The notes under the pieces are model-generated. The model saw only the letters and a program-made list of their open reading frames with translations, was not told the DNA's origin and did no database searches. Made by a program: the position numbers and the translations under genes. DNA of 64,000 nt, taken from contig NZ_CP157743.1 of NCBI RefSeq assembly GCF_030717995.2, positions 4,366,501 to 4,430,500 on the forward strand. The letters run 5' to 3'. The DNA comes from Methylomarinum sp. Ch1-1. Lineage in GTDB: Bacteria; Pseudomonadota; Gammaproteobacteria; Methylococcales; Methylomonadaceae. Of this stretch, positions 16,806-27,076 are shown piece after piece. The first letter of the stretch is position 1. The number at the start of each line of letters is the position of its first letter.

Positions 16806-17828
16806 CTAGATGTAATTTTTTACCAGCTCTTCTGCAATTTGTACGCTATTTAATGCCGCGCCCTTGCGCACATTGTCACCAACCACCCATAAATCAATGC
16901 CTTGCGCATGAGAAATGTCCTCGCGGATACGGCCGACGAAAACGTCATCTTTGCCTGACGATTCAGTCACTGCGGTAGGATAGCCGCCATCGACACGATC
17001 ATCGAGCACGGTAACGCCCGGGGCGTTCAACAATAATTCCCTGACTTTTTCGGCCGAAATCTTGGCCTTGGTTTCGATATGAATGGCCTCGGAATGGCCA
17101 TAAAACACCGGCACCCTAACGGCTGTCGGGTTGACTCTTATCGTTTCATCGCCGAATATCTTCCGGGTTTCCCATACCATTTTCATCTCCTCCTTGGTAT
17201 AGCCGTTATCCATGAACACATCGATTTGCGGCAATACATTGAAGGCGATCTGTTTCGGATAGGCCTCGGCTTTGACCGGCTTGCCATTCAGCAAGGCTGC
17301 TGTTTGCGAGGCAAGTTCTTCCATCGCTTCTTTGCCTGACCCGGAAACGGCCTGATAGGTGCTGACGTTGATGCGGTCGATACCGACGGCATCGTATATC
17401 GGCTTCAGCGCCACCAGCATCTGAATCGTCGAACAGTTGGGGTTGGCGATGATACCGTGTTTCTTATAGTCGGCGATCTTATCCGGGTTCACTTCCGGCA
17501 CCACCAGCGGAATCTCATCGTCATAGCGGAACTGCGAGGTATTGTCGATCACGACACAACCGGCGGCGGCCGCTTTAGGCGCATATTCCGCAGAGATCCC
17601 GGCGCCGGCCGAAAACAGGCCGATCTGCGCCTTGGAAAAATCGAATTCCGCCAGGTCTTCGACCTTAATCGAACCGCCCTTGAAGGCGATGCGTTTACCG
17701 GCCGAACGCTTGCTGGCTAATGCATAAACGTTACCGACCGGAAAATTTCTTTCTTCCAGGATCGACAACATGACTTCCCCGACCGCGCCGGTTGCACCGA
17801 CAACAGCCACATCATAGGTCTTAGACAT
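16806..17828 (-). CDS. asd: Aspartate-semialdehyde dehydrogenase
   Basis: 340 residues. N-terminal NADP-binding GATGAVGEVML, catalytic Cys132 in NPNCSTIQ, and the C-terminal region with SGKDDVFVGRIRED and DNVRKGAALNSVQIAE. It reduces aspartyl phosphate to aspartate semialdehyde, feeding lysine/diaminopimelate, threonine and methionine synthesis. It starts two bases after the leuB stop, so it is in the leu operon, an arrangement common in Gammaproteobacteria. Confidence 0.97.
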   Translation of the reverse strand: MSKTYDVAVVGATGAVGEVMLSILEERNFPVGNVYALASKRSAGKRIAFKGGSIKVEDLAEFDFSKAQIGLFSAGAGISAEYAPKAAAAGCVVIDNTSQFRYDDEIPLVVPEVNPDKIADYKKHGIIANPNCSTIQMLVALKPIYDAVGIDRINVSTYQAVSGSGKEAMEELASQTAALLNGKPVKAEAYPKQIAFNVLPQIDVFMDNGYTKEEMKMVWETRKIFGDETIRVNPTAVRVPVFYGHSEAIHIETKAKISAEKVRELLLNAPGVTVLDDRVDGGYPTAVTESSGKDDVFVGRIREDISHAQGIDLWVVGDNVRKGAALNSVQIAEELVKNYI

Positions 17829-17830
17829 AA

Positions 17831-18916
17831 TTACGCTCCGTTTTTTAAGGCATTTACGACTGCGTCACCCATTTCCGCAGTACTGACTTTTTGCTTTCCC
17901 TCCGAATAAATATCGGCGGTTCTGATGCCGGCATCGAGGGCCGCATTGACGGCTTTTTCGATGCGATCGGCGGCGGTCGCTTCGGCGAAGGTGTAACGCA
18001 GCATCATCGCCACCGACAGGATCGTCGCCAGCGGATTGGCGACGCCCCGCCCGGCGATATCCGGCGCCGAACCGTGTATCGGCTCATACATGCCTTTGCC
18101 GTTCGCATCCAACGACGCGGAAGGCAGCATGCCGATAGAGCCTGTCAACATCGCCGCGGTATCGGACAATATGTCGCCAAACATATTGCTGGTCACCATC
18201 ACGTCAAACTGTTTAGGCGCCCTCACCAATTGCATCGAGGCGTTGTCGACATACATGTGACTAAGCTCGACATCGGGATACTCCTTGCTCACCTCGGTCA
18301 TCACTTCGCGCCACAATTCGGTGCATTCCAACACATTGGCTTTGTCGACCGAACATAAGCGCTTGTTCCGCTTCTGGGCGATGGAAAAAGCCGAATGGGC
18401 GATACGGCGGATTTCCGATTCGCTGTAAACCAGCGTGTTATAGCCTTGCTTTTCGCCGTTTGCCAAGGTTCTGACCCCTCGCGGTTGACCGAAATAGATC
18501 CCGCCAGTCAGCTCCCTGACGATCATCAAATTCAGCCCGGAAACAACTTCGGCTTTCAAGGTCGAGGCGTCGGCCAATTGCGGATACAGAATCGCCGGCC
18601 GCAGATTGGAAAACAGTTCCAATTCGGAACGAATGCCCAGCAGCCCGCGTTCCGGACGAACGGCGTGCTCCAAGGGCTCCCATTTCGGCCCGCCGACCGC
18701 GCCCAACAACACCGCATCGGCGGCCTTGCATAAATCCAGCGTTTGCTGAGGCAGCGGCGTGCCGTGCTCATCATAAGCGCAGCCGCCGATCAGCCCGCTC
18801 TCGAACTCCAACCCCAAATCCATATCGGTGTTCAGGCACTCCAATACCTTGACGGCTTCCGCAACGATTTCCGGGCCGATGCCGTCCCCCGGCAAAATGG
18901 CAATTTTTCTTGTCAT
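17831..18916 (-). CDS. leuB: 3-Isopropylmalate dehydrogenase
   Basis: 361 residues. The family landmarks are [20 protein letters not shown] at the start, [10 protein letters not shown], the Arg-rich substrate site [13 protein letters not shown], and [20 protein letters not shown] for NAD and metal binding. It catalyses oxidative decarboxylation in leucine biosynthesis. A 215-bp transposable element sits between it and leuD upstream, so it may be separated from the leuCD transcript or depend on read-through. Confidence 0.97.
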   Translation of the reverse strand: MTRKIAILPGDGIGPEIVAEAVKVLECLNTDMDLGLEFESGLIGGCAYDEHGTPLPQQTLDLCKAADAVLLGAVGGPKWEPLEHAVRPERGLLGIRSELELFSNLRPAILYPQLADASTLKAEVVSGLNLMIVRELTGGIYFGQPRGVRTLANGEKQGYNTLVYSESEIRRIAHSAFSIAQKRNKRLCSVDKANVLECTELWREVMTEVSKEYPDVELSHMYVDNASMQLVRAPKQFDVMVTSNMFGDILSDTAAMLTGSIGMLPSASLDANGKGMYEPIHGSAPDIAGRGVANPLATILSVAMMLRYTFAEATAADRIEKAVNAALDAGIRTADIYSEGKQKVSTAEMGDAVVNALKNGA

Positions 18917-18952
18917 CTATATAAAACCTTTATTCAATTTATTTATTCATCC

Positions 18953-19167
18953 CAGCAATTCCCGATTTTGATAATAAAGAGGGATTGAGGTGTGTTTGGC
19001 GAGGATGTCGGCGGCAGGGAGTCCGACGTCAAGCCCCAAGGATTCACCCAGCACCTAAATTCCATGCCTTTTGGGCTACATTTACATTCCAGAATAATTT
19101 AGGTGCTGGGTGAACGCCGTTCCACGACAGACACTCCCCTCTAAAACGCTCAAACGGGGAATTGCTG
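18953..19167. repeat. Miniature element (CAGCAATTCCC ends) with 9-bp target duplication
   Basis: 215 bp from CAGCAATTCCC to GGGGAATTGCTG. Flanked by exact direct repeats tattcatcc at 18944-18952 and 19168-19176. It contains GAGGTGTGTTTGGCGAGG, GTCGGCGGCAGGGA and, nested at 19043-19114, the palindromic TTCACCCAGCACCTAAAT module. It lies inside the leuCDB-asd operon, in the gap between leuD and leuB; nothing else is visible in that 338-bp gap. Confidence 0.88.
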
Positions 19168-19254
19168 TATTCATCCTGAGCGCCGCGCAGAAATCCTCCA
19201 GGTAGGCTGAGTAAAGCGCTCGCGAAACCCCGCGCTGCGACGACGGCGTAGGCA

Positions 19255-19890
19255 TCAATCGGCGAACAGCCACGGCGCTCGTTTGGCCCGCTCCGACTCA
19301 TAGGCCTTTATTTCATCGGCATGCTGCAAGGTCAGAGCGATATCATCCAGGCCGTTCACTAAACGATGTTTGCGGGATTCATCGATCTCAAAAGAGATGA
19401 CCCGGCCCGCCGGTGTGGTGATGGTTTGTTTTTCCAGATCGATCGTCAAGCGATAGCCATCCTTGACTTCCTGGAACAAACTGTCGACGACCTTGGCATC
19501 CAGCACAATCGGCAGAATGCCGTTCTTGAAACAGTTGTTGTAGAAAATATCGGCAAAACTGGGCGCGATGATCGCTCTGAAACCATAATCCTCCAACGCC
19601 CAAGGCGCGTGTTCACGCGAAGAACCGCAACCGAAATTTTCCCGCGTCAGCAGAATTTCCGCCCCCTGATATTGCGGCTGATTCAGCACAAAGTCCTTAT
19701 TCAAGGGTCGGTTGCTGCAATCCATTTCCGGCTCGCCATGGTCCAGATAACGCCATTCGTCGAACAGATAGGGGCCGAAACCGGCGCGACGGATCGATTT
19801 TAAAAATTGTTTTGGAATGATTGCGTCGGTATCGACATTGGCTCTGTCCAACGGCGCCACCAGCGCGGTTAAGGTGGTGAAAGCTCTCAT
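19255..19890 (-). CDS. leuD: 3-Isopropylmalate dehydratase small subunit
   Basis: 211 residues, typical of the proteobacterial Leu[15 protein letters not shown] near the start, the conserved [19 protein letters not shown] and [17 protein letters not shown]. It is the swivel domain of isopropylmalate isomerase, partner of LeuC, with which it overlaps by four bases. The frame is intact. Confidence 0.97.
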   Translation of the reverse strand: MRAFTTLTALVAPLDRANVDTDAIIPKQFLKSIRRAGFGPYLFDEWRYLDHGEPEMDCSNRPLNKDFVLNQPQYQGAEILLTRENFGCGSSREHAPWALEDYGFRAIIAPSFADIFYNNCFKNGILPIVLDAKVVDSLFQEVKDGYRLTIDLEKQTITTPAGRVISFEIDESRKHRLVNGLDDIALTLQHADEIKAYESERAKRAPWLFAD

Positions 19891-21305
19891 TGCGCGTCTC
19901 CCGCCAGTTCGGCAACATTGACAAAATGACCGGTAATCGCCGCGGCGGCGGCCATCGCCGGACTGACCAGATGAGTTCTGCCGCCATAGCCCTGCCGTCC
20001 TTCAAAGTTACGGTTGGAAGTCGAGGCGCAACGTTCGCCCGGCTCCAGACGGTCGGCATTCATCGCCAGACACATCGAGCACCCCGGCTCACGCCACTCG
20101 AAACCCGCTTCTATAAAGACCTTGTCCAAACCTTCTTGCTCGGCCTGTTGCTTGACCAGCCCCGACCCGGGCACCACCAGCGCCTGTTTGACATTGTCGG
20201 CGACCTTCTGACCCTTGGCAACCGCAGCTGCCTGGCGCAAATCCTCGATGCGGGAATTGGTGCAGGAACCGATAAACACCTTATCGACGTGAATGTCGGC
20301 GATCTTCTGACCCGCTTTCAAATCCATGTATTCCAGCGCTCGCTGCATGCTTTGCCGCTTGACCGGGTCGGCTTCCGCAGCCGGATCAGGCACGACTTCA
20401 TCGACCGCGACCACCAATTCCGGCGATGTTCCCCAGGTCACCTGAGGCTTGATCGCGGCGGCATCCAGCTCGATGACCTTATCGAACACCGCGTCGTCAT
20501 CGGAATGCAGTTTTTCCCAGGCTCGCACCGCCATATGCCAGTGCTCGCCCTTCGGCGAAAACGGTCGATCGCGGTAATAATCGATCGTCGTGTCGTCCAC
20601 GGCAATCAGACCGGCGCGCGCGCCCGCTTCGATCGCCATGTTGCAGACCGTCATCCGTCCCTCCATCGACAATGCGGTGATCGCCTCGCCGGCAAATTCG
20701 ATCGCATAACCGTTGCCGCCGGCGGTGCCGATCTTGCCGATGATAGCCAGCACGATATCCTTGGCCGTGACGCCTGGCCCGACTCGACCATTGACCTTGA
20801 TCAGCAGATTTTTCGATTTTTTCTGTATCAAGCACTGGGTCGCCAACGCATGCTCGACCTCCGAAGTACCGATGCCGAACGCCAGCGCCGCCGAAGCGCC
20901 ATGGGTGGAAGTGTGCGAATCGCCACAGACCACAGTCATGCCCGGCAGTGTTGCGCCCTGCTCGGGCCCGACCACATGGACGATGCCCTGACGCACGTCG
21001 CTCATGTCGAACTCGGTAATGCCGAACTCGGCGCAGTTTTTATCCAGCGTTTCCACCTGCAAACGCGAAACCGGATCGGCGATACCCTGCTCCCTGTCGG
21101 TCGTCGGCACGTTATGATCGGCGACCGCCAGATTTCTGGCCGTGCGCCATGGCTTTCTGCCGGCCAAACGCAAGCCTTCGAAGGCTTGCGGCGATGTCAC
21201 TTCGTGCACCAACTGCCGGTCGATGTAGATCAAGGAAGATCCGTCCTCTTCGCTATGGACAACATGATCGTCCCATAATTTGTCGTATAAAGTTTTACCT
21301 GCCAT
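19887..21305 (-). CDS. leuC: 3-Isopropylmalate dehydratase large subunit
   Basis: 472 residues, aconitase family. Ligands for the [4Fe-4S] cluster are in [14 protein letters not shown] and GCSMCLAMN; the substrate-region [11 protein letters not shown] is present. It isomerises 2- to 3-isopropylmalate with LeuD. It appears to be the first gene of the leu operon. The 271 bp between it and adk (21306-21576) contains no gene I can support; leuA is not nearby. Confidence 0.97.
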   Translation of the reverse strand: MAGKTLYDKLWDDHVVHSEEDGSSLIYIDRQLVHEVTSPQAFEGLRLAGRKPWRTARNLAVADHNVPTTDREQGIADPVSRLQVETLDKNCAEFGITEFDMSDVRQGIVHVVGPEQGATLPGMTVVCGDSHTSTHGASAALAFGIGTSEVEHALATQCLIQKKSKNLLIKVNGRVGPGVTAKDIVLAIIGKIGTAGGNGYAIEFAGEAITALSMEGRMTVCNMAIEAGARAGLIAVDDTTIDYYRDRPFSPKGEHWHMAVRAWEKLHSDDDAVFDKVIELDAAAIKPQVTWGTSPELVVAVDEVVPDPAAEADPVKRQSMQRALEYMDLKAGQKIADIHVDKVFIGSCTNSRIEDLRQAAAVAKGQKVADNVKQALVVPGSGLVKQQAEQEGLDKVFIEAGFEWREPGCSMCLAMNADRLEPGERCASTSNRNFEGRQGYGGRTHLVSPAMAAAAAITGHFVNVAELAGDAQ

Positions 21306-21576
21306 CGTTCTCTGTTTAACTTGTTAATGTGTTCAAGCGGTCGACAAAAGTCTTGCTATTGCTGAATGCGACAGCGCAAACCTAAAAATATTCATTATTC
21401 CTTGCGCGGTTTAAAGACCTCGCGCTCTAGCCGGAAAGCGCCGTCTATGTGTCGCTGAGTAAGATGGGAAGAACGCTCGCCGAAAAAACCCATCGGAAAA
21501 ATGACTATCTTGCGCTCTCCGCCCGCTCTACTCAAATAGCGTTTAAAGCAGCATCCTAAGAATTAACGAGATCGTC

Positions 21577-22341
<765 letters not shown>

Positions 22342-22348
22342 TTATCTC

Positions 22349-22377
22349 TTGTCAAAATGAGCAATTTTCCTTATTCT
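22349..22377 (+). promoter_or_regulatory. Sigma-70-type promoter of the CBS-domain gene
   Basis: TTGTCA at 22349-22354 and TATTCT at 22372-22377 with a 17-base spacer, about 30 bases upstream of the ATG; a ribosome site AGGAGT follows at about 22398. Confidence 0.5.
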
Positions 22378-22408
22378 TGTTCAGCTAATTTAAACCAGGA
22401 GTACTTTC

Positions 22409-22876
22409 ATGCGCGTTGAAGAGTTAATGACTTCAAAAGTTTTTACCGTGGCCCCCCACGACATGATCGATCGAGTGTTCTTTTTGATTCATTACGAAAA
22501 AGTCCGCCATTTGCCCGTCGTTGAAAAAGGCAAAGTCATCGGCATCGTATCCGATCGCGACATGTATAAGGCATTAGGGCCTAAAAGCAATTCCAATGCG
22601 ATTGAAGCAAACACCGCCAGCACCGAGCTGCATGTCATCCCCAAAAAGGTGATGAATATCATGCGTCGAGGCGTGTTAACCGTCGAACCGGATACCCTAG
22701 CCTCCGACGCCGCCGGCATCATGGCGGAACACAAGGTCGGCGCCCTGCCCGTCATTAAAGATGAAAAGCTGGTTGGCATTTTGTCGGCCACCGACATTTT
22801 GCGCGTATTTTCAAAACTGGAACACGCCCGTGAAGAAAGGGAAAAACGCATTGCCGAAGGCGTCAGCCATCAATAA
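22409..22876 (+). CDS. Tandem CBS-domain protein
   Basis: 155 residues forming one Bateman module: CBS1 about 1-60 (MRVEELMTSKVFTV ... VIGIVSDRDMYKAL) and CBS2 about 78-140 (MRRGVLTVEPDTLASDAAGI ... LVGILSATDILRVF). Stand-alone CBS pairs bind adenosine nucleotides and usually regulate partner proteins; the partner here is unknown. Monocistronic, with its own promoter and terminator, divergent from adk. Confidence 0.88.
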   Translation: MRVEELMTSKVFTVAPHDMIDRVFFLIHYEKVRHLPVVEKGKVIGIVSDRDMYKALGPKSNSNAIEANTASTELHVIPKKVMNIMRRGVLTVEPDTLASDAAGIMAEHKVGALPVIKDEKLVGILSATDILRVFSKLEHAREEREKRIAEGVSHQ

Positions 22877-22883
22877 CAACAAA

Positions 22884-22906
22884 GCCTCCGCGAAGGAGGC
22901 TTTTTT
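22884..22906 (+). terminator. Intrinsic terminator of the CBS gene
   Basis: GCCTCC-GCGAA-GGAGGC stem-loop followed by T6, eight bases after the stop codon. The next gene starts only 10 bases further on. Confidence 0.9.
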
Positions 22907-22915
22907 ATTGCAACC

Positions 22916-23494
22916 ATGAATCCCGATCTCGTCGTGGCGTCGACCCGAGAATGGCTCAAATCATTCATCATCGACTACAACATCTGTCCGTTTGCGCGGC
23001 GCGAATACGAGAGAAACCGCATCCGATACGCCGTCGTCGAGGATCTCGACTGGGGAGACTGTCTGACCCGGCTAGTCGGCGAATGCCATATCCTCGACAC
23101 CGATCCGGATACGGAAACCACGTTGATCATTTTTCCGCAAACGCTGCATGACTTCGATGCCTATCTTGACTTCCTCGGCCTCGCAGAACGACTGCTGGTC
23201 GATCAGGGTTATGAAGGCGTTTATCAGCTGGCCAGCTTCCACCCGCACTACCGATTTGCCGACAGCGACGATAAAGACCCGGCCAACTACACCAATCGTT
23301 CGCCCTATCCGATGCTGCATCTGATCAGAGAAGCCAGCATCGAACAAGCCTTACGGCATTACCCCCATCCGGAAAACATTCCGGAGCGCAATATAAGGCT
23401 GACCCGACAAATGGGCTTAGACAAACTGCAAAGGTTGCTGCAACAGTGCCGCCAAACTGCGGCTAAACGCGATAACTCAGAGACACAGAGCTAA
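22916..23494 (+). CDS. DUF1415 family protein
   Basis: 192 residues matching the DUF1415 pattern: WLKSFIIDYNICPFARREYE near the N-terminus, a central TLIIFPQTLHDFDAYLDFL, and the YQLASFHPHYRFADSDDKD motif followed by TNRSPYPMLHLIRE. Function is unknown; the conserved Cys/His and acidic residues suggest a soluble enzyme or metal protein (inference). The start is at the ATG immediately after the CBS terminator. Confidence 0.85.
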   Translation: MNPDLVVASTREWLKSFIIDYNICPFARREYERNRIRYAVVEDLDWGDCLTRLVGECHILDTDPDTETTLIIFPQTLHDFDAYLDFLGLAERLLVDQGYEGVYQLASFHPHYRFADSDDKDPANYTNRSPYPMLHLIREASIEQALRHYPHPENIPERNIRLTRQMGLDKLQRLLQQCRQTAAKRDNSETQS

Positions 23495-23500
23495 AAACAG

Positions 23501-23628
23501 CCTAGGAGCCCGTCCGAGAACTAACGTTTAACTCATTCACGTCAATATATAGCGTCTGTAAATAATCATTAAACACTGAATATTGTGCCTAGAAAGCTGA
23601 GATTGCTATTCTCGGACAGCCTCCTAGG
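23501..23628. repeat. 128-bp miniature inverted-repeat element (possibly IS5-like)
   Basis: Ends CCTAGGAGCCCGTCCGAGAA and, inverted, CCTAGGAGGCTGTCCGAGAA (18 of 20 identical), with a non-coding AT-rich interior. If the outer CTAG is a 4-bp target duplication, the element would start GAGSCYGTCCGAGAA, similar to ends seen in some IS5-family groups. No transposase inside. Located just after DUF1415. Confidence 0.7.
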
Positions 23629-23694
23629 GACCTCAGGGCTACCTCATTAAATGAATGAGTAGCAAAACAGAAAATTAGCAACAAATACGCCTAA

Positions 23695-24252
23695 AGTAAG
23701 TTAAACGTTTAGGGTGTGTTAAATAACCCGCCACGCGCGCAGGTTTTTGGCGGCTTGCTTCGCGAAGCCGCCCTACGATGCGGTAGGGTGTGCTGACGAG
23801 AGGAAGCGCACCATTTTTGATGCGCTTCACACTGTTCAGCACATCCGAAGGCAAGGCTACATTGGCATGCAACAGGATTCGCCGCCAGGCAATCCGCCTG
23901 GATACGCACAACGGCCAATTTTGTCCCGGTGGCGGTTTTTGGCGGCTTGCTTCGCGAAGCCGCCCTACGATGCGGTAGGGTGTGCTGACGATAGGAAGCG
24001 CACCGTTTTTGATGCGTTTCACACTGTTCGGCACATCCGAAGGCAAGTCAGTGCTTTGCGTAGGAGCGCCGCCTTCGGCGCGAAAAGAGCCATTCGGCCC
24101 GAGGGCGGGCCTCCTACGGGCAGTCGCCCTTGGCGCGAAAAGCAAGTAGTCCGCTGTCGCTATGCGAAATGCAGGTCAACGAGGCCCTGAACGAATTAAC
24201 CGTGACTAGAGTAAGTTAAACGTTCGGGGCGGGTTAAATAACCCGCCCCGCC
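23695..24252. repeat. Intergenic repeat block with paired 114-bp direct repeats
   Basis: Bounded by near-identical sequences starting AGTAAGTTAAACGTT and ending TTAAATAACCCGCC (23695 and 24210). Inside are two direct copies of a 114-bp unit at 23742-23855 and 23934-24047, starting GGTTTTTGGCGGCTTGCTTC and each containing a GAAGCGCA/TGCGCTTC-type hairpin. A REPIN follows at 24060. No convincing gene is present in the whole 23495-24387 gap. Confidence 0.8.
24060..24117. repeat. REPIN (two inverted REP sequences, GTAG type)
   Basis: GTAGGAGCGCC-GCCTT-CGGCGCGAA at 24060-24084 faces an inverted REP at 24093-24117 (on the minus strand GTAGGAGGCCCGCCCTCGGG). GTAG plus a GC-rich imperfect palindrome is the REP signature, and a head-to-head pair is a REPIN. 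Such units are mobilised by RAYT transposases (known); none is encoded in this window. Confidence 0.7.
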
Positions 24253-24387
24253 CTGATGGATGGCGCGATATTAACCAATCTGTTGATTCAGGTATTTTTT
24301 AATGAGGGAGCCCTGGACCTGGGTTTACCCGTCACATATAAAATGACTGAGTACTAGCAGCAACTTTCTATGCCTCTGCGCTGAGTA

Positions 24388-25227
24388 CTATTTATAGTAA
24401 TCGAACTTATCGCCCTTCTTTTTCTTAGCCTTTTCTTCCGCCTCTCTTTCCTGCTTTGCCTTCAGCGCTTCCCGTTGCCTGTCGATTTCGGCGGCAATCA
24501 TCGTGTCATAATGGCGTCTCAGCGTAGAATCGGTCGGACGCGGCGGCAAATCCAGCTTGACTTCGTCCACCTTCTTAAGTCCTCGACGAGTTCTACGGTC
24601 ATTTTCCGCCGCTTCCGCCAACTTGACCGCGACGCTGCCGAGAAATTCATGAAACCATTGAGCATCCTTTACCGGAGCCATGTCGGGATCGTTCATCACA
24701 TCCTGCTCATCCGGCAAACTGCCGCATTCCTTGGCCAATTCCAACGCCGCGCGGCAGGCCTCGTGATCATCACGCAAGGCATGGATACAAGCCAGGTTAT
24801 AAGCCGCACTGCCTTTTTGAATATGCCCAGCTTTTTCAAAGAATTCGATCGCCTTGTCATAAAGCGGATCCTCCGGCTGTGCATTATTCAGACGCGCCAA
24901 CTCCATATAAGCAAAGCCGCCGTCAATCGCGCCGCCCAGATGATTAGGCGAGGCCAGCAGACAAAAAGTAAACTTGTTTACGGCATCCTCATATAGGCCT
25001 ATAGCCTCGTCCTTCCCCTTGTTTTTGGCGTGATGCAGCTGGGCAAATCCCCAATTATGCAATGCATCGGCAAGAACCGCGTCACCGGCAACCACTTTGG
25101 CAAAACCCTGATAGGCGCTCTTATAAAGCTGATCGGCCTTGCCGCCTTCGCTGTTGCGGGCTTCGGCGACATGTTTAATGGCGGCTTTTAAGGTGGAACT
25201 CTTAGAAAACGGAGGGAATAACGACAT
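24388..25227 (-). CDS. TPR-repeat protein of unknown function
   Basis: 279 residues, no signal peptide, predicted cytoplasmic. Helical TPR-like repeats cover about 10-190; the segment AAYNLACIHALRDDHEACRA ... NDPDMAPVKDAQWFHEF matches the 'TPR end-of-group' pattern. The C-terminus is highly charged (EREAEEKAKKKKGDKFDYYK). It is divergent from the DUF2288 gene. Probably a scaffold; no function can be assigned from sequence. Confidence 0.8.
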   Translation of the reverse strand: MSLFPPFSKSSTLKAAIKHVAEARNSEGGKADQLYKSAYQGFAKVVAGDAVLADALHNWGFAQLHHAKNKGKDEAIGLYEDAVNKFTFCLLASPNHLGGAIDGGFAYMELARLNNAQPEDPLYDKAIEFFEKAGHIQKGSAAYNLACIHALRDDHEACRAALELAKECGSLPDEQDVMNDPDMAPVKDAQWFHEFLGSVAVKLAEAAENDRRTRRGLKKVDEVKLDLPPRPTDSTLRRHYDTMIAAEIDRQREALKAKQEREAEEKAKKKKGDKFDYYK

Positions 25228-25321
25228 GAATACTGTTCCTCATTAACTGGTGGTAGTTGTAGTTATTGTTTTAAAATAAGCGCAGATAGTACAACAGCAT
25301 ACAGCATCAGAGAAAGCTTAA

Positions 25322-25648
25322 ATGAGCGAAGCCGAGATAAATATCGAAAAAGAAAAAGTCAACCTGGAAACATCATTGATCCCCTGGTCGCAATTACAGC
25401 GTTTTTTCGCCGCCGGGCTGGCCATACATGTCGCCAATGATATAGATTTGGTGGAAGTGGCTTACCAATTTTCCCAGGACAACAAAGCCCAGGTACAACA
25501 ATGGATGCAACAAAATAAGGTCGGCCATGTCAGCGACCAGCAGGCGGCGGAATGGATACAGCATAACAGCGAAGTCTGGGCGGTGGTCGTAAAACCTTGG
25601 ATCCTGGTGCAGGCGCAAGAAGGAACAAGCACAGCGTCACCCGCCTAG
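25322..25648 (+). CDS. DUF2288 family protein
   Basis: 108 residues with the family core: IPWSQLQRFFAAGLAIHVA, DLVEVAYQFSQDNKAQVQQW and a terminal VWAVVVKPWILVQ. Small soluble protein of unknown function, found in many Proteobacteria and Cyanobacteria. It is followed by 25649-25928, in which I see no gene or clear element. Confidence 0.85.
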   Translation: MSEAEINIEKEKVNLETSLIPWSQLQRFFAAGLAIHVANDIDLVEVAYQFSQDNKAQVQQWMQQNKVGHVSDQQAAEWIQHNSEVWAVVVKPWILVQAQEGTSTASPA

Positions 25649-25928
25649 AGAAAGCTAAGCTTGCGTTATCAGGACGAAATGCGATTACGCGCCAGCAAAC
25701 CGCATTTCGACTACTATATCGAAAACCCTCACATCCCAAAGGCTCTTCTTGCAACGATCCTGGGAGAATCCGCTCGGATTATTCCGGTCATGGCGGATTG
25801 CTGACGCGAATCCGCCTTACAGCTTTGAAAAGCATTGCCATTAACGTTCAATACAGTACAAATATATCGGCAATTATGAAAGTAAGTGCAGATTTAGCCG
25901 CGCAATGCGAATAAATTCGCATCTATCT

Positions 25929-26202
25929 CAGCATTTCCCTTTGGTGTTCAAAAAGGGCATGGGGTGTGTTTGGCGAGGATGTCGGCAGATAGGATGCGGT
26001 CGTCAAGCTCCAGCACCTAAATTCCATGGCTACTGGACTATATTTGTAATTATTCAGCGTATTTTTATCAGAGGGAGTAGGCTATTGATTTATCGGGCTG
26101 TCTGCAACAGGACGTTGCAGTCAGAGCTTACATGGAAGTATTCACGCGTCCCGAGAAATCAATAACCTACTGCCTAAAACCCGAAAGATACTGAATAGTT
26201 AC
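25929..26202. repeat. Nested miniature elements
   Basis: The left half of a CAGCATTTCCC-type element (25929-26045; GTGTGTTTGGCGAGGATGTC) runs into half of the palindromic module (CCAGCACCTAAAT) and is then cut by a GTAATTATTCAG...CTGAATAGTTAC element at 26046-26202. The missing right halves are not found beyond, and the flanks of the inner element do not match, so a deletion or recombination followed insertion. 26203-26295 shows nothing. Confidence 0.78.
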
Positions 26203-26295
26203 TCTAAAATAAACGCAAGCCTGTGCCGCGCAAGCCCGAACGAGGCCGACATAAATGGCCATCCTTACGTTTCGTCGGGGCTATGCGTATCGTCT

Positions 26296-26838
26296 TCAGT
26301 CTAAGCCCAGCTCCGCACGATGCTCATCTTTCAGCTGCACATAATGACGGGCCGAATACTCCAGGAAGCGCTTTTCTTCATCGGATAGCGGCCTCACCTG
26401 CTTGGCCGGCGCGCCGACATACAGATAGCCGCTCTCCAGTTTTTTACCGGGCGGCACCAACGCACCGGCGCCCAGCATGACATAATCTTCCAACACCGCG
26501 CCATCCATGATGATCGCACCGATACCGACCAGACAGTAATCGCCGACGCTACAGGCGTGCACGACGGCCCTATGACCGATGGTCACGCAGCGGCCTATTG
26601 CCAACGGATAACCCTGCGGTGAAAAATCGCCGGCATGGGAGACATGCAACACCGAGCCATCCTGTACATTGGTTTGCGCGCCTATGCTGATGCTTTCCAC
26701 GTCACCGCGCACCACGACGGTCGGCCAGATCGAAACGTCATCGCCCAGCGTCACGTCGCCGATGACGACGGCGCTGTCATCGATATAGACATTGTTGCCT
26801 GTTTGCGGGTGCTTATCTTTAAATTTTCTAATCGCCAC
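26296..26838 (-). CDS. Gamma-carbonic anhydrase-like protein (YrdA/CaiE/PaaY type)
   Basis: 180 residues, left-handed beta-helix built from hexapeptide repeats (VVIGDVTLGDDVSIWPTVVV ... ). The metal-binding histidines are in GSVLHVSHAGD and CVTIGHRAVVHACSVG, and the C-terminus is a helix that packs the trimer. It may be a zinc/iron carbonic anhydrase or an inactive homologue. Named YrdA in E. coli, with function uncertain there. Divergent from lemA with a transposable element in the shared upstream region. Confidence 0.88.
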   Translation of the reverse strand: MAIRKFKDKHPQTGNNVYIDDSAVVIGDVTLGDDVSIWPTVVVRGDVESISIGAQTNVQDGSVLHVSHAGDFSPQGYPLAIGRCVTIGHRAVVHACSVGDYCLVGIGAIIMDGAVLEDYVMLGAGALVPPGKKLESGYLYVGAPAKQVRPLSDEEKRFLEYSARHYVQLKDEHRAELGLD

Positions 26839-26869
26839 ACTCTCTCCGAATTTTAACTATACTTTTATG

Positions 26870-27041
26870 CAGCAATTCCCACTTTGGCGTTCAAAAAGGG
26901 CATGGGGTGTGTTTGGCGAGGATGTCGGCAGCAAGGATGCTGCCGTCAAGCCCCCAGGGATGGGTTTACAGCGCTCCTCGACAGACACACCCCATGCCCT
27001 AAACACCGCAAAAATATTCAAACTGATGATGGGAATTGCTG
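26870..27041. repeat. Miniature element (CAGCAATTCCC ends), 9-bp duplication, no inner module
   Basis: 172 bp from CAGCAATTCCC to GGGAATTGCTG, flanked by exact acttttatg repeats at 26861-26869 and 27042-27050. This copy lacks the palindromic module (the site reads GGGTTTACAGCGCTCCTCG uninterrupted), so it serves as the empty-site form of the family. It occupies most of the space between yrdA-like and lemA starts. Confidence 0.9.
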
Positions 27042-27076
27042 ACTTTTATGACTCATAACATTAACGACGGGTTACC

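Noticed and set aside
21395-21493. 32-codon minus-strand reading frame (MGFFGERSSHLTQRHIDG...) between adk and leuC
   Set aside because: Protein-like composition, but no Shine-Dalgarno before the ATG and no recognised family; conservation would be needed to support it.
23675-24190. Overlapping frames of 147-156 codons on both strands in the repeat block
   Set aside because: Their translated repeats simply mirror the 114-bp DNA repeats and REP; no family and no ribosome sites.
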